From Actinoplanes italicus (lineage in GTDB: Bacteria > Actinomycetota > Actinomycetes > Mycobacteriales > Micromonosporaceae): a DNA stretch of 64,000 nucleotides. How positions within the stretch are numbered: position 1 is the stretch's first letter; the number at the start of each line of letters is the position of its first letter. Position numbers and translations under genes: made by a program. A model generated the notes under the pieces. The model was given only the letters and a program-made list of their open reading frames with translations, was not told where the DNA came from and did no database searches. Where the stretch lies: NCBI RefSeq assembly GCF_003001815.1, contig NZ_PVMZ01000007.1, positions 124,001 to 188,000 on the forward strand, written 5' to 3'. Below are positions 50,856-59,474 of this stretch, in pieces.

Positions 50856-51352
50856 GGGTTGGTTCTGGCGGCCAGAGCACGGTTCAGGCGGGCGGTCAGG
50901 AGCCAGTGGGCGGCCCACAGCGGCAGGGCCATCGCTCCCCCGGCCAGCCCGGCGGCGCCGGGGAGCAGGGACACGATCTGGAGGGCGCACCAGCCGTACC
51001 CGAGCGAAGCCCAGCGCCGCACCCCGCCGGCGCCGTCGGCGGCCAGCGAGGCGGCGACCGCCCGGACGATGAAGAAGTCCTCGACGAAGTTGTGCGGGAT
51101 CGCGAACATCCACCACACCGACGCGGGCCGGGCCTGCCGCGCCCCGGGCCGGACCAGGAGCAGGGTCCGGTGCAGGGCACGGCAGTAGAACGCGACCAGC
51201 GCGAGGAATCCGGCGACGATCGCGGCGCTAGCCCAGAGGGGCTGCCCCGCAATCTCCCCCAGGATCCCGCTGCCCCACTGCGGGGCCCAGATCGGGTAGG
51301 CCAGCAGGATCGTCACGCAGATCGTCCCGAGGACGCGCACCATCACGCTCAT
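50834..51352 (-). CDS. four-helix membrane protein of unknown function
   Basis: A 172-residue hydrophobic protein with about four membrane spans (VRVLGTICVTILLAYPIW; SAAIVAGFLALVAFYCRAL; WASLGYGWCALQIVSLLPG; AMALPLWAAHWLLTARL) and a WMFAIPHNFVEDFF segment between spans 2 and 3. No family was recognised. It heads an operon with a tetR gene, and its start lies 6 to 10 bases from TetR-type half-sites, so it is probably the regulated target. Transport or stress-membrane functions are guesses. Confidence 0.75.
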   Translation of the reverse strand: MSVMVRVLGTICVTILLAYPIWAPQWGSGILGEIAGQPLWASAAIVAGFLALVAFYCRALHRTLLLVRPGARQARPASVWWMFAIPHNFVEDFFIVRAVAASLAADGAGGVRRWASLGYGWCALQIVSLLPGAAGLAGGAMALPLWAAHWLLTARLNRALAARTNPPAVLYR

Positions 51353-51358
51353 GGACGA

Positions 51359-51400
51359 TGAGTGTACCGGCGGTGTGTACTACTGGTACACTATCGTCGA
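51359..51400. promoter_or_regulatory. TetR-type operator: three GTGTAC/GTACAC half-sites
   Basis: GTGTAC at 51362-51367 and 51375-51380 and GTACAC at 51386-51391 make overlapping dyads: GTGTAC-N5-GTACAC and AGTGTACC-N16-GGTACACT. Outer bases GACGAT and ATCGTC extend the dyad with one bulged base. It sits immediately upstream of the membrane-protein start and in the divergent-like space to the lipoprotein 3' end, exactly where the adjacent TetR should bind. Confidence 0.7.
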
Positions 51401-51418
51401 GCGGCTCCCCGATCGGCG

Positions 51419-52306
51419 TCACGCCTGCCTCCGCAGGTCCGCGCACTCCTTCTCGTCCGGCAGCAGCGGGCGGAACTTGATCTGCCACTTCTTGCCTGCG
51501 GACTCCCACGGCGTGCGCTCGTTGGCCTTGCTCGCCAGTGCCAGGACCTCGTCCTTCTCGGTGCCCTCGACGGTCAGGCAGTTGATCCGCAGCTGCTCGT
51601 TGAGGAACGCGCCGGGCAGGTCGGCGGCCGGCCACTTGACCGGGGCCCCGCCCATGCCGTCGCCGGTCTCCTGGTACGGCGTGGCGAGCACCGCCAGCCG
51701 CTGAGCCTGATAGGGCTTCGCGGGCGGGCTGGCCGCGTCGGCGAACTGGGCGTGCAACGTGCCCAGGAACTCGGTCAGCTTCTTGCGCGCGGCCTGCTGG
51801 GCGGCGGTCAGGCTCTGGTCGTCGGGGCTGGCCTCGCTGAGCGCCATCACCTCGACGGACTGCTCACCACCGGCGGTGACGACGCTGATCCTCGTGCTGG
51901 GGATGTCGGCGACTCCGGGCGTACCGAAGTCTGCTCCGGATTTGACGCCCGCCGCGAGGGCCGCGTCGGTCAGCTCCGTCAGCTTGGCCGGGCTGATCTT
52001 GATTTCCTGCATGTTCGGCAGGGCCGCACCGGGATAGATCAGGGTGACCGGCCCCTCGGTCACCGCGCGCCCGTCGGCGTAGAAGCTGAACAGCGGGATC
52101 CGGGACGGGATGGTCTCGGCCGGGACGAAACCACCGCGATACTCCACGCGCAGGGCGATGGCGGCCGGATCGGCGGTGGTGCTCTCGGTGACCGGTGCGG
52201 CGGAACCCGGTGAGCCGGCCTCGCCGGCGACGCCGGGCCGCGCGCACGCGCCCAGGAGCATGAGGGGGACGGCGACAGCGGTCATGAGCCCGCGGTTGAT
52301 GGTCAT
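51419..52306 (-). CDS. secreted lipoprotein of unknown function
   Basis: A 295-residue lipoprotein: a signal peptide with lipobox LLGAC (acylated Cys21), then a Ser/Thr/Pro-rich linker and a mostly beta domain. EYRGGFVPAETIPSRIPLFSFYADGRAV is a recognisable actinobacterial opening in such proteins, but no named family was recognised. The C-terminal part contains one Cys pair (NCLTVEG and KECADL). It probably sits on the outer face of the membrane. Confidence 0.8.
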   Translation of the reverse strand: MTINRGLMTAVAVPLMLLGACARPGVAGEAGSPGSAAPVTESTTADPAAIALRVEYRGGFVPAETIPSRIPLFSFYADGRAVTEGPVTLIYPGAALPNMQEIKISPAKLTELTDAALAAGVKSGADFGTPGVADIPSTRISVVTAGGEQSVEVMALSEASPDDQSLTAAQQAARKKLTEFLGTLHAQFADAASPPAKPYQAQRLAVLATPYQETGDGMGGAPVKWPAADLPGAFLNEQLRINCLTVEGTEKDEVLALASKANERTPWESAGKKWQIKFRPLLPDEKECADLRRQA

Positions 52307-52349
52307 GACGAGTACGACGAAACGGACCCCGCCGAGGTTCCGGCCTTCG

Positions 52350-52577
52350 CTAAGAAACCACCCGGGCCCTGCGCCCGAGAACCTCGACGACGTCGCCCGG
52401 ATGGAGTTGCCGGCCGCGTCGCACGTCGACCTCGCCGTTGACGGTGACGTCCCCGGAGGCGATCAGGATCTTGCCCTCTCCGCCGGTGTCGATGAGATCG
52501 GCCAGCTTGAGGAACTGGCCGAGCCGGATCATGTCGCCGTCGATGGGCACGTCACGCATGGGTTCATCATCCGTCAC
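52350..52577 (-). CDS. S4-domain RNA-binding protein (YbcJ/YaaA-like)
   Basis: A 75-residue protein made almost entirely of one S4 domain: MIRLGQFLKLADLIDTGGEGK, ILIASGDVTVNGEVDVRRGRQL and GDVVEVLGRRARVV. It should bind structured RNA, possibly rRNA, in the cytoplasm. GTG 52577 is chosen because AGGAGAT lies 4 bases upstream; the longer frame to 52616 lacks this. Confidence 0.88.
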   Translation of the reverse strand: MTDDEPMRDVPIDGDMIRLGQFLKLADLIDTGGEGKILIASGDVTVNGEVDVRRGRQLHPGDVVEVLGRRARVVS

Positions 52578-52643
52578 GAGATCTCCTCGAAATCTTCTGG
52601 GTCGAGGTTGAACCATCGGGGCCGGTGATCCGAACTACATGTC

Positions 52644-53468
52644 GTGAGGCATCTGGGGATGGCCCGCCGTGCGGGCGTGATGACCGCTGTGACCGCCGTC
52701 GGCGTGCTGTTCGCCGCCGGCCCGGCCGCGGCGGACGTGACGGTGAACCCGGCGAGCGTGCCGCAGGGCAGTGGAGCGAACCTGAGCTTCCATGTGACCA
52801 ACGAGGGCACCGCGCCGATCACCGAGGTGACGCTGAAGATTCCGGCGGACACTCCGATCGCCGAGGTGTACCCGCTGTCGGTCGACGACTGGGCGCCACG
52901 GATCACCTACCGCAAGCTGAGCGTGCCGCTGGACACCATCCACGGCGGCACCCCGGTGACCGAGGCCTCCGACTCGATCGTCTGGCTCGCGGTGAACGGC
53001 GCGAAGATCGAACCCGGCAAGTCTGCCGACCTGACTGTCGCGCTCGGGCCGATGCCGGCGCTGAGCTCGGTGCGGTTCATGATGGACACGAAGTACGCCG
53101 ATGGCACGGCCGGCCCCACCATGCCCGCGACCGTGGCGACGAGCCCGTCGAACGGCGGCCTGCCGGTGTCCCACCACGGCGGCACCGCCGGCAACGAGGG
53201 CTCGGCGTCCGAGCAGGCGCTGTTCGACCAGATCGCGGCGCAGGCGCAGCAGGACGACGGACCGTCGCCGCTGTCGATCGGCGGCTGGGTGGTCGCCGCG
53301 CTGGCGCTGCTCGCGGTCGGGTTCATGGCGCTGCGTGGACGGCACCGCGCCGAGGAGGAGCCGGGCGAGCCCGAGGAGACCCCGGCCGGCGACGACGTGG
53401 CAGTGGACGAGGACGGCGAGAAGGAGCCGGTGGCCGCCGGCGACTCCAAGTGGAGTTACAAGGGCTGA
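52644..53468 (+). CDS. YcnI-like DUF1775 membrane-anchored protein
   Basis: A 274-residue exported protein: signal peptide to about residue 30, a DUF1775 beta-sandwich (DVTVNPASVPQGSGANLSFH, TEVTLKIPADTPIAEVYP, DDWAP), a Gly/Ser linker, a membrane span (WVVAALALLAVGFMAL near 215-232) and an acidic cytoplasmic tail. In YcnI proteins the mature chain begins with His, which binds copper with a conserved Trp. Here that position is Asp (AAADVTV), while the Trp is kept. So the copper site may be altered. Start GTG 52644; ATG 52659 is an alternative. It ends before an inverted-repeat element and a terminator. Confidence 0.8.
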   Translation: MRHLGMARRAGVMTAVTAVGVLFAAGPAAADVTVNPASVPQGSGANLSFHVTNEGTAPITEVTLKIPADTPIAEVYPLSVDDWAPRITYRKLSVPLDTIHGGTPVTEASDSIVWLAVNGAKIEPGKSADLTVALGPMPALSSVRFMMDTKYADGTAGPTMPATVATSPSNGGLPVSHHGGTAGNEGSASEQALFDQIAAQAQQDDGPSPLSIGGWVVAALALLAVGFMALRGRHRAEEEPGEPEETPAGDDVAVDEDGEKEPVAAGDSKWSYKG

Positions 53469-53508
53469 GAGACTCCCATGGCAGGCCGGGCCTGCTGCAT
53501 TGGGAAAT

Positions 53509-53587
53509 GAGGGTTGTTCGCGACGGCCGAGACGGTTACGGCCCGCTTGCGGATCGCGAAAGTACAGGTAGGTCGCGAACAACCCTC
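53509..53587. repeat. 79-bp element with perfect 16-bp terminal inverted repeats
   Basis: GAGGGTTGTTCGCGAC (53509-53524) and its exact complement GTCGCGAACAACCCTC (53572-53587) bound a 47-base interior with two smaller dyads (GGCC...GGCC and GCGGATCGC). It may be a small MITE or REP-type element, or a structured 3' untranslated region after the YcnI-like gene. No target-site duplication is evident. Confidence 0.7.
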
Positions 53588-53687
53588 GCCTTCACGCGGG
53601 TGGGCGTGGAGGGACGTCGTGGCGAGCGCGTGGGGCGCGAAACCACGACCAGCGGGTGGGGCCCGGGCAAGGCCCGTGATCCGCGTG

Positions 53688-53726
53688 CCGAACGGACGGG
53701 GCTGTACGACAGCCCCGTCCGTTCGG
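53688..53726. terminator. bidirectional terminator hairpin between YcnI-like and DHH genes
   Basis: Perfect 17-base arms CCGAACGGACGGGGCTG (53688-53704) and complement (53710-53726) around a 5-base loop. The right arm abuts the stop codon of the convergent DHH gene. The high-GC stem fits a terminator serving both strands, although there is no T-run. Confidence 0.75.
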
Positions 53727-54665
53727 TCAGACCGGGACGACCCGCTCGGTGCGCAGCGCGTCGATGATCTCGCGTTCGACCCGCTCGGACTCGTCGTGCG
53801 GGACCTGACAGGTGCCGGCCGCGAGGTGACCGCCTCCCCCGTAGCGCAGCATCACCTCACCCACGTCGACCGGCGAGGTGCGGTCCAGGATCGACTTGCC
53901 GCAGGCGAAGACGGTGTTGAGCTTCTGCCGGCCCCAGATGATGTGCACCGACACACGTGACTCGGGGAACAGCGCGTAGACCATGAACCGGTTCCCCGCC
54001 TCGATCACCTCCTCGTCACGCAGGTCGACGACGACCACGTCGCCCTCCATGTGGCACACCCGGTGCAGCTGGTCGACGAACCGCTGAGAGCACTCGTGGA
54101 ACAGCTCGGAGCGTTCCACCACGTCGGGCAGGGCGAGGATCTCGTTCACGTCGTTGTGCTCGATGCACGCGTCGATGAGCTGCATCATCAGCTGATAGTT
54201 GGAGATCCGGAAGTTGCGGAAGCGGCCCAGGCCGGTGCGGCTGTCCATCAGGAAGTTGAGCAGTGTCCAGCCGGTCGGGCTGAGGATGTCGGTCAGCGTG
54301 TAGTCGGCCGAGTCGGCCTGGTCCACGGCGCGCATCAGGTCGTCGGTGACCTTCGGGAACCGGGCTCTGCCGCCGAAGTGCTCGTAGATCACCCGGGCGG
54401 CCGACGGCGCCTCCGCGTCGATGACGTGGTTGCTGAGTTCACCGGTGTTACGCAGGGTCTCCGAGTGGTGGTGGTCGAACACCATGTTGGCGCGCGGGTC
54501 GTACGGCACGTTGGTCAGGATGTCGCGGTCGGTCACGTCGACGACGCCGTCCTGGACGTCTTTGGGGTGCACGAAGAGGATGTCGTCGATCATGTCGAGA
54601 TGGCGCAGTAGTACGGCACACACGAGACCGTCGAAGTCGCTACGGGTCACGAGCCGGTACTTCAC
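53727..54665 (-). CDS. DHH-family phosphoesterase (exopolyphosphatase-like)
   Basis: A 312-residue DHH/DHHA1 phosphoesterase. Metal-binding motifs are RSDFDG (near 8-13), FDHHHSE (63-69), an Asp in VDQADSAD, and the DHHA1 RYGGGGHLAAGTCQ near 278. Family members cut nanoRNA, cyclic dinucleotides such as c-di-AMP linear products, or polyphosphate. Which of these applies is not set by the sequence. It is divergent from zwf across a 192-base gap. Confidence 0.85.
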   Translation of the reverse strand: MKYRLVTRSDFDGLVCAVLLRHLDMIDDILFVHPKDVQDGVVDVTDRDILTNVPYDPRANMVFDHHHSETLRNTGELSNHVIDAEAPSAARVIYEHFGGRARFPKVTDDLMRAVDQADSADYTLTDILSPTGWTLLNFLMDSRTGLGRFRNFRISNYQLMMQLIDACIEHNDVNEILALPDVVERSELFHECSQRFVDQLHRVCHMEGDVVVVDLRDEEVIEAGNRFMVYALFPESRVSVHIIWGRQKLNTVFACGKSILDRTSPVDVGEVMLRYGGGGHLAAGTCQVPHDESERVEREIIDALRTERVVPV

Positions 54666-54857
54666 GGGGTCCCCCTCGGTTGCCAGACCTTTGAGACCAG
54701 TTTGCCACTTTTTTCGCTATCGCCCGACCTGCATCGACGTACGGACGTGTTCACCGCCACGTTGTCCCGCTTTACAGGAAGTGGATGAACCGTCCGAGGG
54801 TTACCGGCCGTAAGGTTCAAACGGACGGTTACGACCCGGTCGGAGGACTCGCAGACC
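54666..54857. promoter_or_regulatory. divergent regulatory region upstream of zwf and the DHH gene
   Basis: A 192-base gap with an inverted repeat AACCGTCCG (54788-54796) / CGGACGGTT (54822-54830) 28 to 70 bases before the zwf ATG. This is a candidate operator for zwf. TTGTCC with a downstream TTTACA-like box near 54763-54776 is a weak promoter candidate. Confidence 0.35.
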
Positions 54858-56351
54858 ATGGACCACGCACCTCAGCTCATCCAGGAGCGCAGCGCCCCGC
54901 CAGCCACGCTGGTGATCTTCGGCGCGTCCGGCGACCTGACCCGCCGCAAGCTGCTGCCGGCGGTCGAGAACCTGGCCCGGCACGGGCGGCTCCCCGACCA
55001 GTTCGCGCTGGTCGGCGTCGCGCGCACGGCGATGAGCGACGAGCAGTTCGCCGAGAGCGCCCTGGGCGGGCGCAGCCTGTCGGAGAAACGGCAGCTGGCC
55101 GGCGGCGTGCGGTACGTGGCCGGCGGCTACGACGACCCGGACACCTACAAGCGCCTGGCCGAGACCCTCGACGAGCTCGACGCGTCCCGCGGCACCTCCG
55201 GTAACCGGCTGTTCTACCTGTCCACCCCGGCCGGCGCGTTCGAGCCGGTGATCAACGGGCTGGCCGGCGCCGGCCTCAACCAGGCGGACGAGGGCTCCTT
55301 CTCGCGTCTGGTCATCGAGAAGCCGTACGGCCGCGACCTGGCCACCGCGCGTGAGCTCGACGGCATCGTGCACGGCGCGTTCGAGGAGCACCAGGTCTTC
55401 CGCATCGACCACTACCTGGGCAAGGACACCGTCCAGAACGTGCTGGCGCTGCGCTTCGCCAACTCGATCTTCCAGCCCATCTGGGACCGCTCCTGGGTCG
55501 ACCACGTGCAGATCACCGTGGCCGAGACGCTCGGCGTCGGCACCCGCGGCGGCTTCTACGAGGGCGCCGGCGCGATGCGCGACATCGTGCAGAACCACGT
55601 GCTCCAGGTCCTCGCCCTGGCACTGATGGAGCCGCCCGCATCGTTCGAGGCCGAGGGCCTGCGCAACGAGAAGGTGAAACTGCTCCAGGCGATCCGGCTC
55701 CCCACCGACCGTGACATCGCCGACGCCGCGGTCCGCGGGCAGTACACCCGTGGCGGCACCCGCGAGGAGCTGATGGCCGGCTACCGCGAGGAGGTCGGCG
55801 TCGACCCGCTGTCGCGGACGGAGACCTACGCGGCGATGCGGCTCAACGTGGACAACTGGCGCTGGGCCGGGGTGCCCTTCTACGTGCGTACCGGCAAGCG
55901 CTTGCCGGCCCGCCTCACCGAGGTCGCGCTGCAGTTCCAGCGTCCGCCGCACCTGCCGATCCCGACCGACCAGCTGACCGGCCTGGACGCCGACGCGCTG
56001 ATTCTGCGTATCCAGCCCAACGAGGGCATCTCGCTGCGCTTCGGCGCCAAGGTGCCCGGCCACTCCTTCCGGGTGCGGACGGCGAGCATGGAGTTCTCGT
56101 ACGACCAGACGTTCGTCGAGGAGTCGCCGGAGGCCTACGAGCGGCTCCTGCTGGACGCCCTGATCGGTGACGCGTCGCTGTTCATCCGCAGTGACGAGGT
56201 GCAGCACAGCTGGCGGATCGTCGACCCGATCATCGAGCACTGGAACAAGGACACGTCGCCGATACCGACGTACGAGGCCGCGTCCTGGGGCCCGACCGAC
56301 GCCGACCGGCTGATCGGGCGCAACGGCCGGAAGTGGCGCAACGCCGCCTGA
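54858..56351 (+). CDS. zwf: glucose-6-phosphate 1-dehydrogenase
   Basis: A 497-residue enzyme that oxidises glucose-6-phosphate with NAD(P)+ and opens the pentose phosphate pathway. The nucleotide fold starts VIFGASGDLTRRKL (19-32). The active-site RIDHYLGKD lies near 182-190, and VRTGKRLP and RIQPNEGI are in the C-domain. Full length. It is not next to opcA, gnd or transaldolase here. An inverted repeat precedes it. A STAS gene follows 86 bases downstream. Confidence 0.95.
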   Translation: MDHAPQLIQERSAPPATLVIFGASGDLTRRKLLPAVENLARHGRLPDQFALVGVARTAMSDEQFAESALGGRSLSEKRQLAGGVRYVAGGYDDPDTYKRLAETLDELDASRGTSGNRLFYLSTPAGAFEPVINGLAGAGLNQADEGSFSRLVIEKPYGRDLATARELDGIVHGAFEEHQVFRIDHYLGKDTVQNVLALRFANSIFQPIWDRSWVDHVQITVAETLGVGTRGGFYEGAGAMRDIVQNHVLQVLALALMEPPASFEAEGLRNEKVKLLQAIRLPTDRDIADAAVRGQYTRGGTREELMAGYREEVGVDPLSRTETYAAMRLNVDNWRWAGVPFYVRTGKRLPARLTEVALQFQRPPHLPIPTDQLTGLDADALILRIQPNEGISLRFGAKVPGHSFRVRTASMEFSYDQTFVEESPEAYERLLLDALIGDASLFIRSDEVQHSWRIVDPIIEHWNKDTSPIPTYEAASWGPTDADRLIGRNGRKWRNAA

Positions 56352-56437
56352 GTGGCGCAACCTGCGCGTAGTGACGGGCTCGCATAGGGTATTCATCGAT
56401 CCCCGGCGAGCCCGTTCCACGCAAAGGACATCAGAAC

Positions 56438-56773
56438 ATGCAGGTCTCGGTCGCGCACCATCCACCGAACACGGCCGTGCTGGTCCTGCGCGGATCACTC
56501 GACATCGACACCGCGCCGGCACTCAAGGCGAACCTGAGCCGCCTCGTCGAGCGCCCCGCGCCCCGCGTGGTGGTGGACGTCTCCGGACTCGACTTCTGCG
56601 ACTCGATGGGTGTGGGCGTGCTGGTCACCGCCCACGGCCGGGCCGCCGAACGAGACGGCTGGGTACGTCTGGCCTCCCCGTCGGGCTTCCTGCGCCGCCT
56701 CTTCGACACCCTGGGGCTCAGCGACTATCTGCCGATGTTCCCCGACGTGGCGGCGGCGCTCAAAGAGGACTGA
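56438..56773 (+). CDS. STAS-domain anti-sigma factor antagonist
   Basis: A 111-residue single-domain STAS protein with the regulatory serine in the canonical DFCDSMGVG loop (near 49-57), preceded by VVVDVSGL. It probably binds an RsbW-like anti-sigma kinase and is switched by phosphorylation. No such kinase is in the window. It is the better-conserved of the two STAS genes here, since the one at 16120 lacks the Ser. Confidence 0.88.
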   Translation: MQVSVAHHPPNTAVLVLRGSLDIDTAPALKANLSRLVERPAPRVVVDVSGLDFCDSMGVGVLVTAHGRAAERDGWVRLASPSGFLRRLFDTLGLSDYLPMFPDVAAALKED

Positions 56774-56777
56774 CCGA

Positions 56778-57818
56778 TCAGACGGCCACCATGTTGAGCG
56801 CCGCCACGGCGGCGCCCCGGGCCCCGGCCATGTCGCGGTCCGGGACGAGGGCGAAGGTCGCGACCGCCTTCTGCTCGTCACGCAGCTCGGTGGCCTCCCG
56901 GACGCTGTTGAGGAACCACTGCCGGAAGTGCGGGGCCGCCTCGACCACGCCTCCGCCCAGGAAGTACGCGGACGGGTCGGTGAAGTTCGCGGCGATGGTG
57001 AACAGCTTGCCGACCGCCTTGGCCTGCTGACCGAAGACGGCGAGGGCGAGGGCGTCGTCCTTCTCCCCGTAACTGCGCAGGGCCTTGGCGGCCTTCGCGA
57101 TCGGCTCGTCGTTGAGTGGGTGGTCCGGGAAGCGGGTCAGCCAGTACGGCAGCAGGTTGTTCTTGATGCCGGTCAGCGACGCGATGCTCTCCACGTCGCC
57201 GGCGAAGCCGCAGTTGCACTGCGGGACGGGCTGGCCCTCCTCGAGGACTCCGTGCAGCGGGATCTGCACGTGCCCGAGCTCTCCGGCCATGCCTGCGGCG
57301 CCGCGCACCACCTGGCCGGCCTCGACCACACCGCCGCCCAGGCCGGTGCCGACGATCGCCGAGACCGACGAGTGCTCCGGCGCGTCGGCGCCGAAGTGCC
57401 GGTGGTGGGCGTACAGGGCGGCCGCGTTGCCGTCGTTGTTGTAGATCACCGGCAGGCCGAGGCGGGCCTCGAGGGCGCCGCGGATGTCGAAGCCGTGCCA
57501 GGAGACCTGGTTGAAGTTGGTCGCGCCCTTCGACGAGATGACGCCGTGCGCGCTGGCCGGCCCGGGGGTGTCCAGACCCACCGCGCGGACCAGCGACAGC
57601 GGCGTGCTGGTCAGCTCGAGGATGCCGGTGAACGCGTCGGCGAGGGCTTCGACGGCCGACTCCGGCCCGTCGAGCACCCGGCTCGGGTTCTCGACGAGGT
57701 TGTTGACGAGGAACTGTCCCGTCGCGTCGAGGACGGTGGCGTTGTTGCAGGTGCCGCCGTTGTCGAGTCCGACGACGACCCACGAGGAGGGGGTGCGTAC
57801 CTTTTCAGCCTGATCCAC
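56778..57818 (-). CDS. ROK-family sugar kinase (glucokinase/fructokinase-like)
   Basis: A 346-residue ROK kinase without an HTH. ATP-binding GLDNGGTCNN is near 17-26, catalytic NNDGNAAAL has Asp129, AIVGTGLGGG follows, GELGH (H183) is a metal ligand, and CNCGFAGDVE replaces the usual CxCGxxGCxE. The third zinc Cys is Asp208. Hexose phosphorylation is expected and would feed zwf next door, but specificity is unknown. GTG 57818 start. It ends four bases from the convergent STAS gene. Confidence 0.85.
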   Translation of the reverse strand: MDQAEKVRTPSSWVVVGLDNGGTCNNATVLDATGQFLVNNLVENPSRVLDGPESAVEALADAFTGILELTSTPLSLVRAVGLDTPGPASAHGVISSKGATNFNQVSWHGFDIRGALEARLGLPVIYNNDGNAAALYAHHRHFGADAPEHSSVSAIVGTGLGGGVVEAGQVVRGAAGMAGELGHVQIPLHGVLEEGQPVPQCNCGFAGDVESIASLTGIKNNLLPYWLTRFPDHPLNDEPIAKAAKALRSYGEKDDALALAVFGQQAKAVGKLFTIAANFTDPSAYFLGGGVVEAAPHFRQWFLNSVREATELRDEQKAVATFALVPDRDMAGARGAAVAALNMVAV

Positions 57819-57933
57819 GGTCTTGAGACTAAGTCAGTACCCGGTTTCCGGTCACGGGTGCGCCTGGATTGCGGGTCCGTTAGTCACGGTTGCAGCCGTG
57901 CCCGGAGCCGCCCGGCGGGCCGAACCGTGAGGC

Positions 57934-59469
57934 ATGACCAAGCCGACCCGCCGTACCGTGCTCGCCGGTTCCGTCGCCACCGCTGCCCTCACCGTCACCG
58001 GCATCACCACCGGGGCCCCGGCCGCCGCGGCGGCCGGGGGCACCGTCGACCTCGTCAAGACGCTGGGCGCCGACCCGATCGCCCACCTGCTGCGCCGCGC
58101 CACCTTCGGCGCCACGCCGGAGTCGCTGGCCGAGGCACGGAAGCTGGGCGCGGCCGGCTGGCTGGACCGGCAGCTCGAGCCGGCGCGGATCGCCGACTCC
58201 CGGTGCGAGCAGGTGCTGACGCGGCTGCCGCTGGCCGGCGCCGCCCCGGCCACCGTACGGGCGAAGTCGTCGAAGGACTCCTACGACTCGTTCAAGCAGC
58301 TCGGCCGGGCCGCGATCGCGCGGGCCGCGTGGAGCGAACGGCAGCTGTTCGAGCAGGTCGTCGCTTTCTGGTCGAACCACCTGCACATCACGGCGCCGTC
58401 CAGCGGCGTCTGGGACACCCGGGCCGACTACGACCGTACGGTCATCCGCAAGCACGCGTTCGGCAAGTTCTCCGACATGCTCAAGGACAGCGCACGGCAC
58501 CCGGCGATGCTGACCTACCTGGACCAGCGGTCCTCGACCAGGGCGCACCCGAACGAGAACTACGCCCGTGAGCTGATGGAGCTGCACACCGTCGGCGTCG
58601 AGCACTACCGCGAGGCCGACGTGCTGGCCGCGGCACGGCTGCTCACCGGCATGACGGTCGGCAAGTCGTCGCGCGCGTACGCGTACGACGCCTCCCTGCA
58701 CGCCACCGGTGCCGTCGACATCCTCGGCTTCCGGCACGCCAACAAGACCGCCGACGGTGAGGCCGCCGCGCTGGCGTTCCTCGACCACCTGGCCCGGCAC
58801 GAGCTGACCGCCGAGCGGATCGCCACCAAGCTGTGCGTCCGGTTCGTCGCCGACGAGGCGCCCGCGTCGCTGGTGGCCAAGCTCGCGAAGGTCTACCGGG
58901 ACAACGACACCGCGATCGCGCCGGTGCTGCGCGCGCTGTTCACCTCTCCCGAGTTCGCGGCATCGGCGGGCCGCAAGACGCGGACGCCGTTCGAGGACAC
59001 GATCGCCTCGGTCCGCGCGCTCGGTCTCGGACCGGACGCCTCGGGTGTGAAGTCGCTCGACGGGCTCTACAACGCGCTGGTGTCCATGGGCAACGCGCCG
59101 TTCCGGTGGAGCGCGCCGAACGGTTACCCGGACGTCGCGGCGGCCTGGGCGTCGCCGTCGGCGTTCCTGCTGCGCTGCAACCTGCACCTGAACCTGGCCG
59201 CCGGCTGGTACCCCAAGCAGCTGACCCGGCCCGCGGACCTGTTGAAGTCGCTGGTTCCGGTGCTGCCGGCGACGTACGGCGCACTGGTGGACGCCCTCGC
59301 GACCCGTCTCGTCGGCGGGAAGCTGCCTGCCGCGCACACGGCCGCCGTGCTCAGTGTCGCGGGCAAGGTGCCGACCAGTCCTCTGACCGCCAAGGACAAG
59401 TCGCTCGCCGGCGCCGCGCCGTACCTGATCGCACTCGTCCTGGACTCGCCGTCCTTCCAGCTGAGGTGA
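57934..59469 (+). CDS. Tat-exported DUF1800 protein
   Basis: A 511-residue exported protein. KPTRRTVLAGSVATAALTVTG is a twin-arginine signal. The mature part carries DUF1800 features: LLRRATFGATPE, FWSNHLH, HPAMLTYLDQ, NENYARELMELHTVGV and RFVADE. The function of DUF1800 is unknown. It is always found beside a DUF1501 gene, here starting five bases downstream, so the two proteins probably act together outside the cell. No cytochrome or sulfatase gene is adjacent. Confidence 0.9.
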   Translation: MTKPTRRTVLAGSVATAALTVTGITTGAPAAAAAGGTVDLVKTLGADPIAHLLRRATFGATPESLAEARKLGAAGWLDRQLEPARIADSRCEQVLTRLPLAGAAPATVRAKSSKDSYDSFKQLGRAAIARAAWSERQLFEQVVAFWSNHLHITAPSSGVWDTRADYDRTVIRKHAFGKFSDMLKDSARHPAMLTYLDQRSSTRAHPNENYARELMELHTVGVEHYREADVLAAARLLTGMTVGKSSRAYAYDASLHATGAVDILGFRHANKTADGEAAALAFLDHLARHELTAERIATKLCVRFVADEAPASLVAKLAKVYRDNDTAIAPVLRALFTSPEFAASAGRKTRTPFEDTIASVRALGLGPDASGVKSLDGLYNALVSMGNAPFRWSAPNGYPDVAAAWASPSAFLLRCNLHLNLAAGWYPKQLTRPADLLKSLVPVLPATYGALVDALATRLVGGKLPAAHTAAVLSVAGKVPTSPLTAKDKSLAGAAPYLIALVLDSPSFQLR

Positions 59470-59474
59470 CAACC

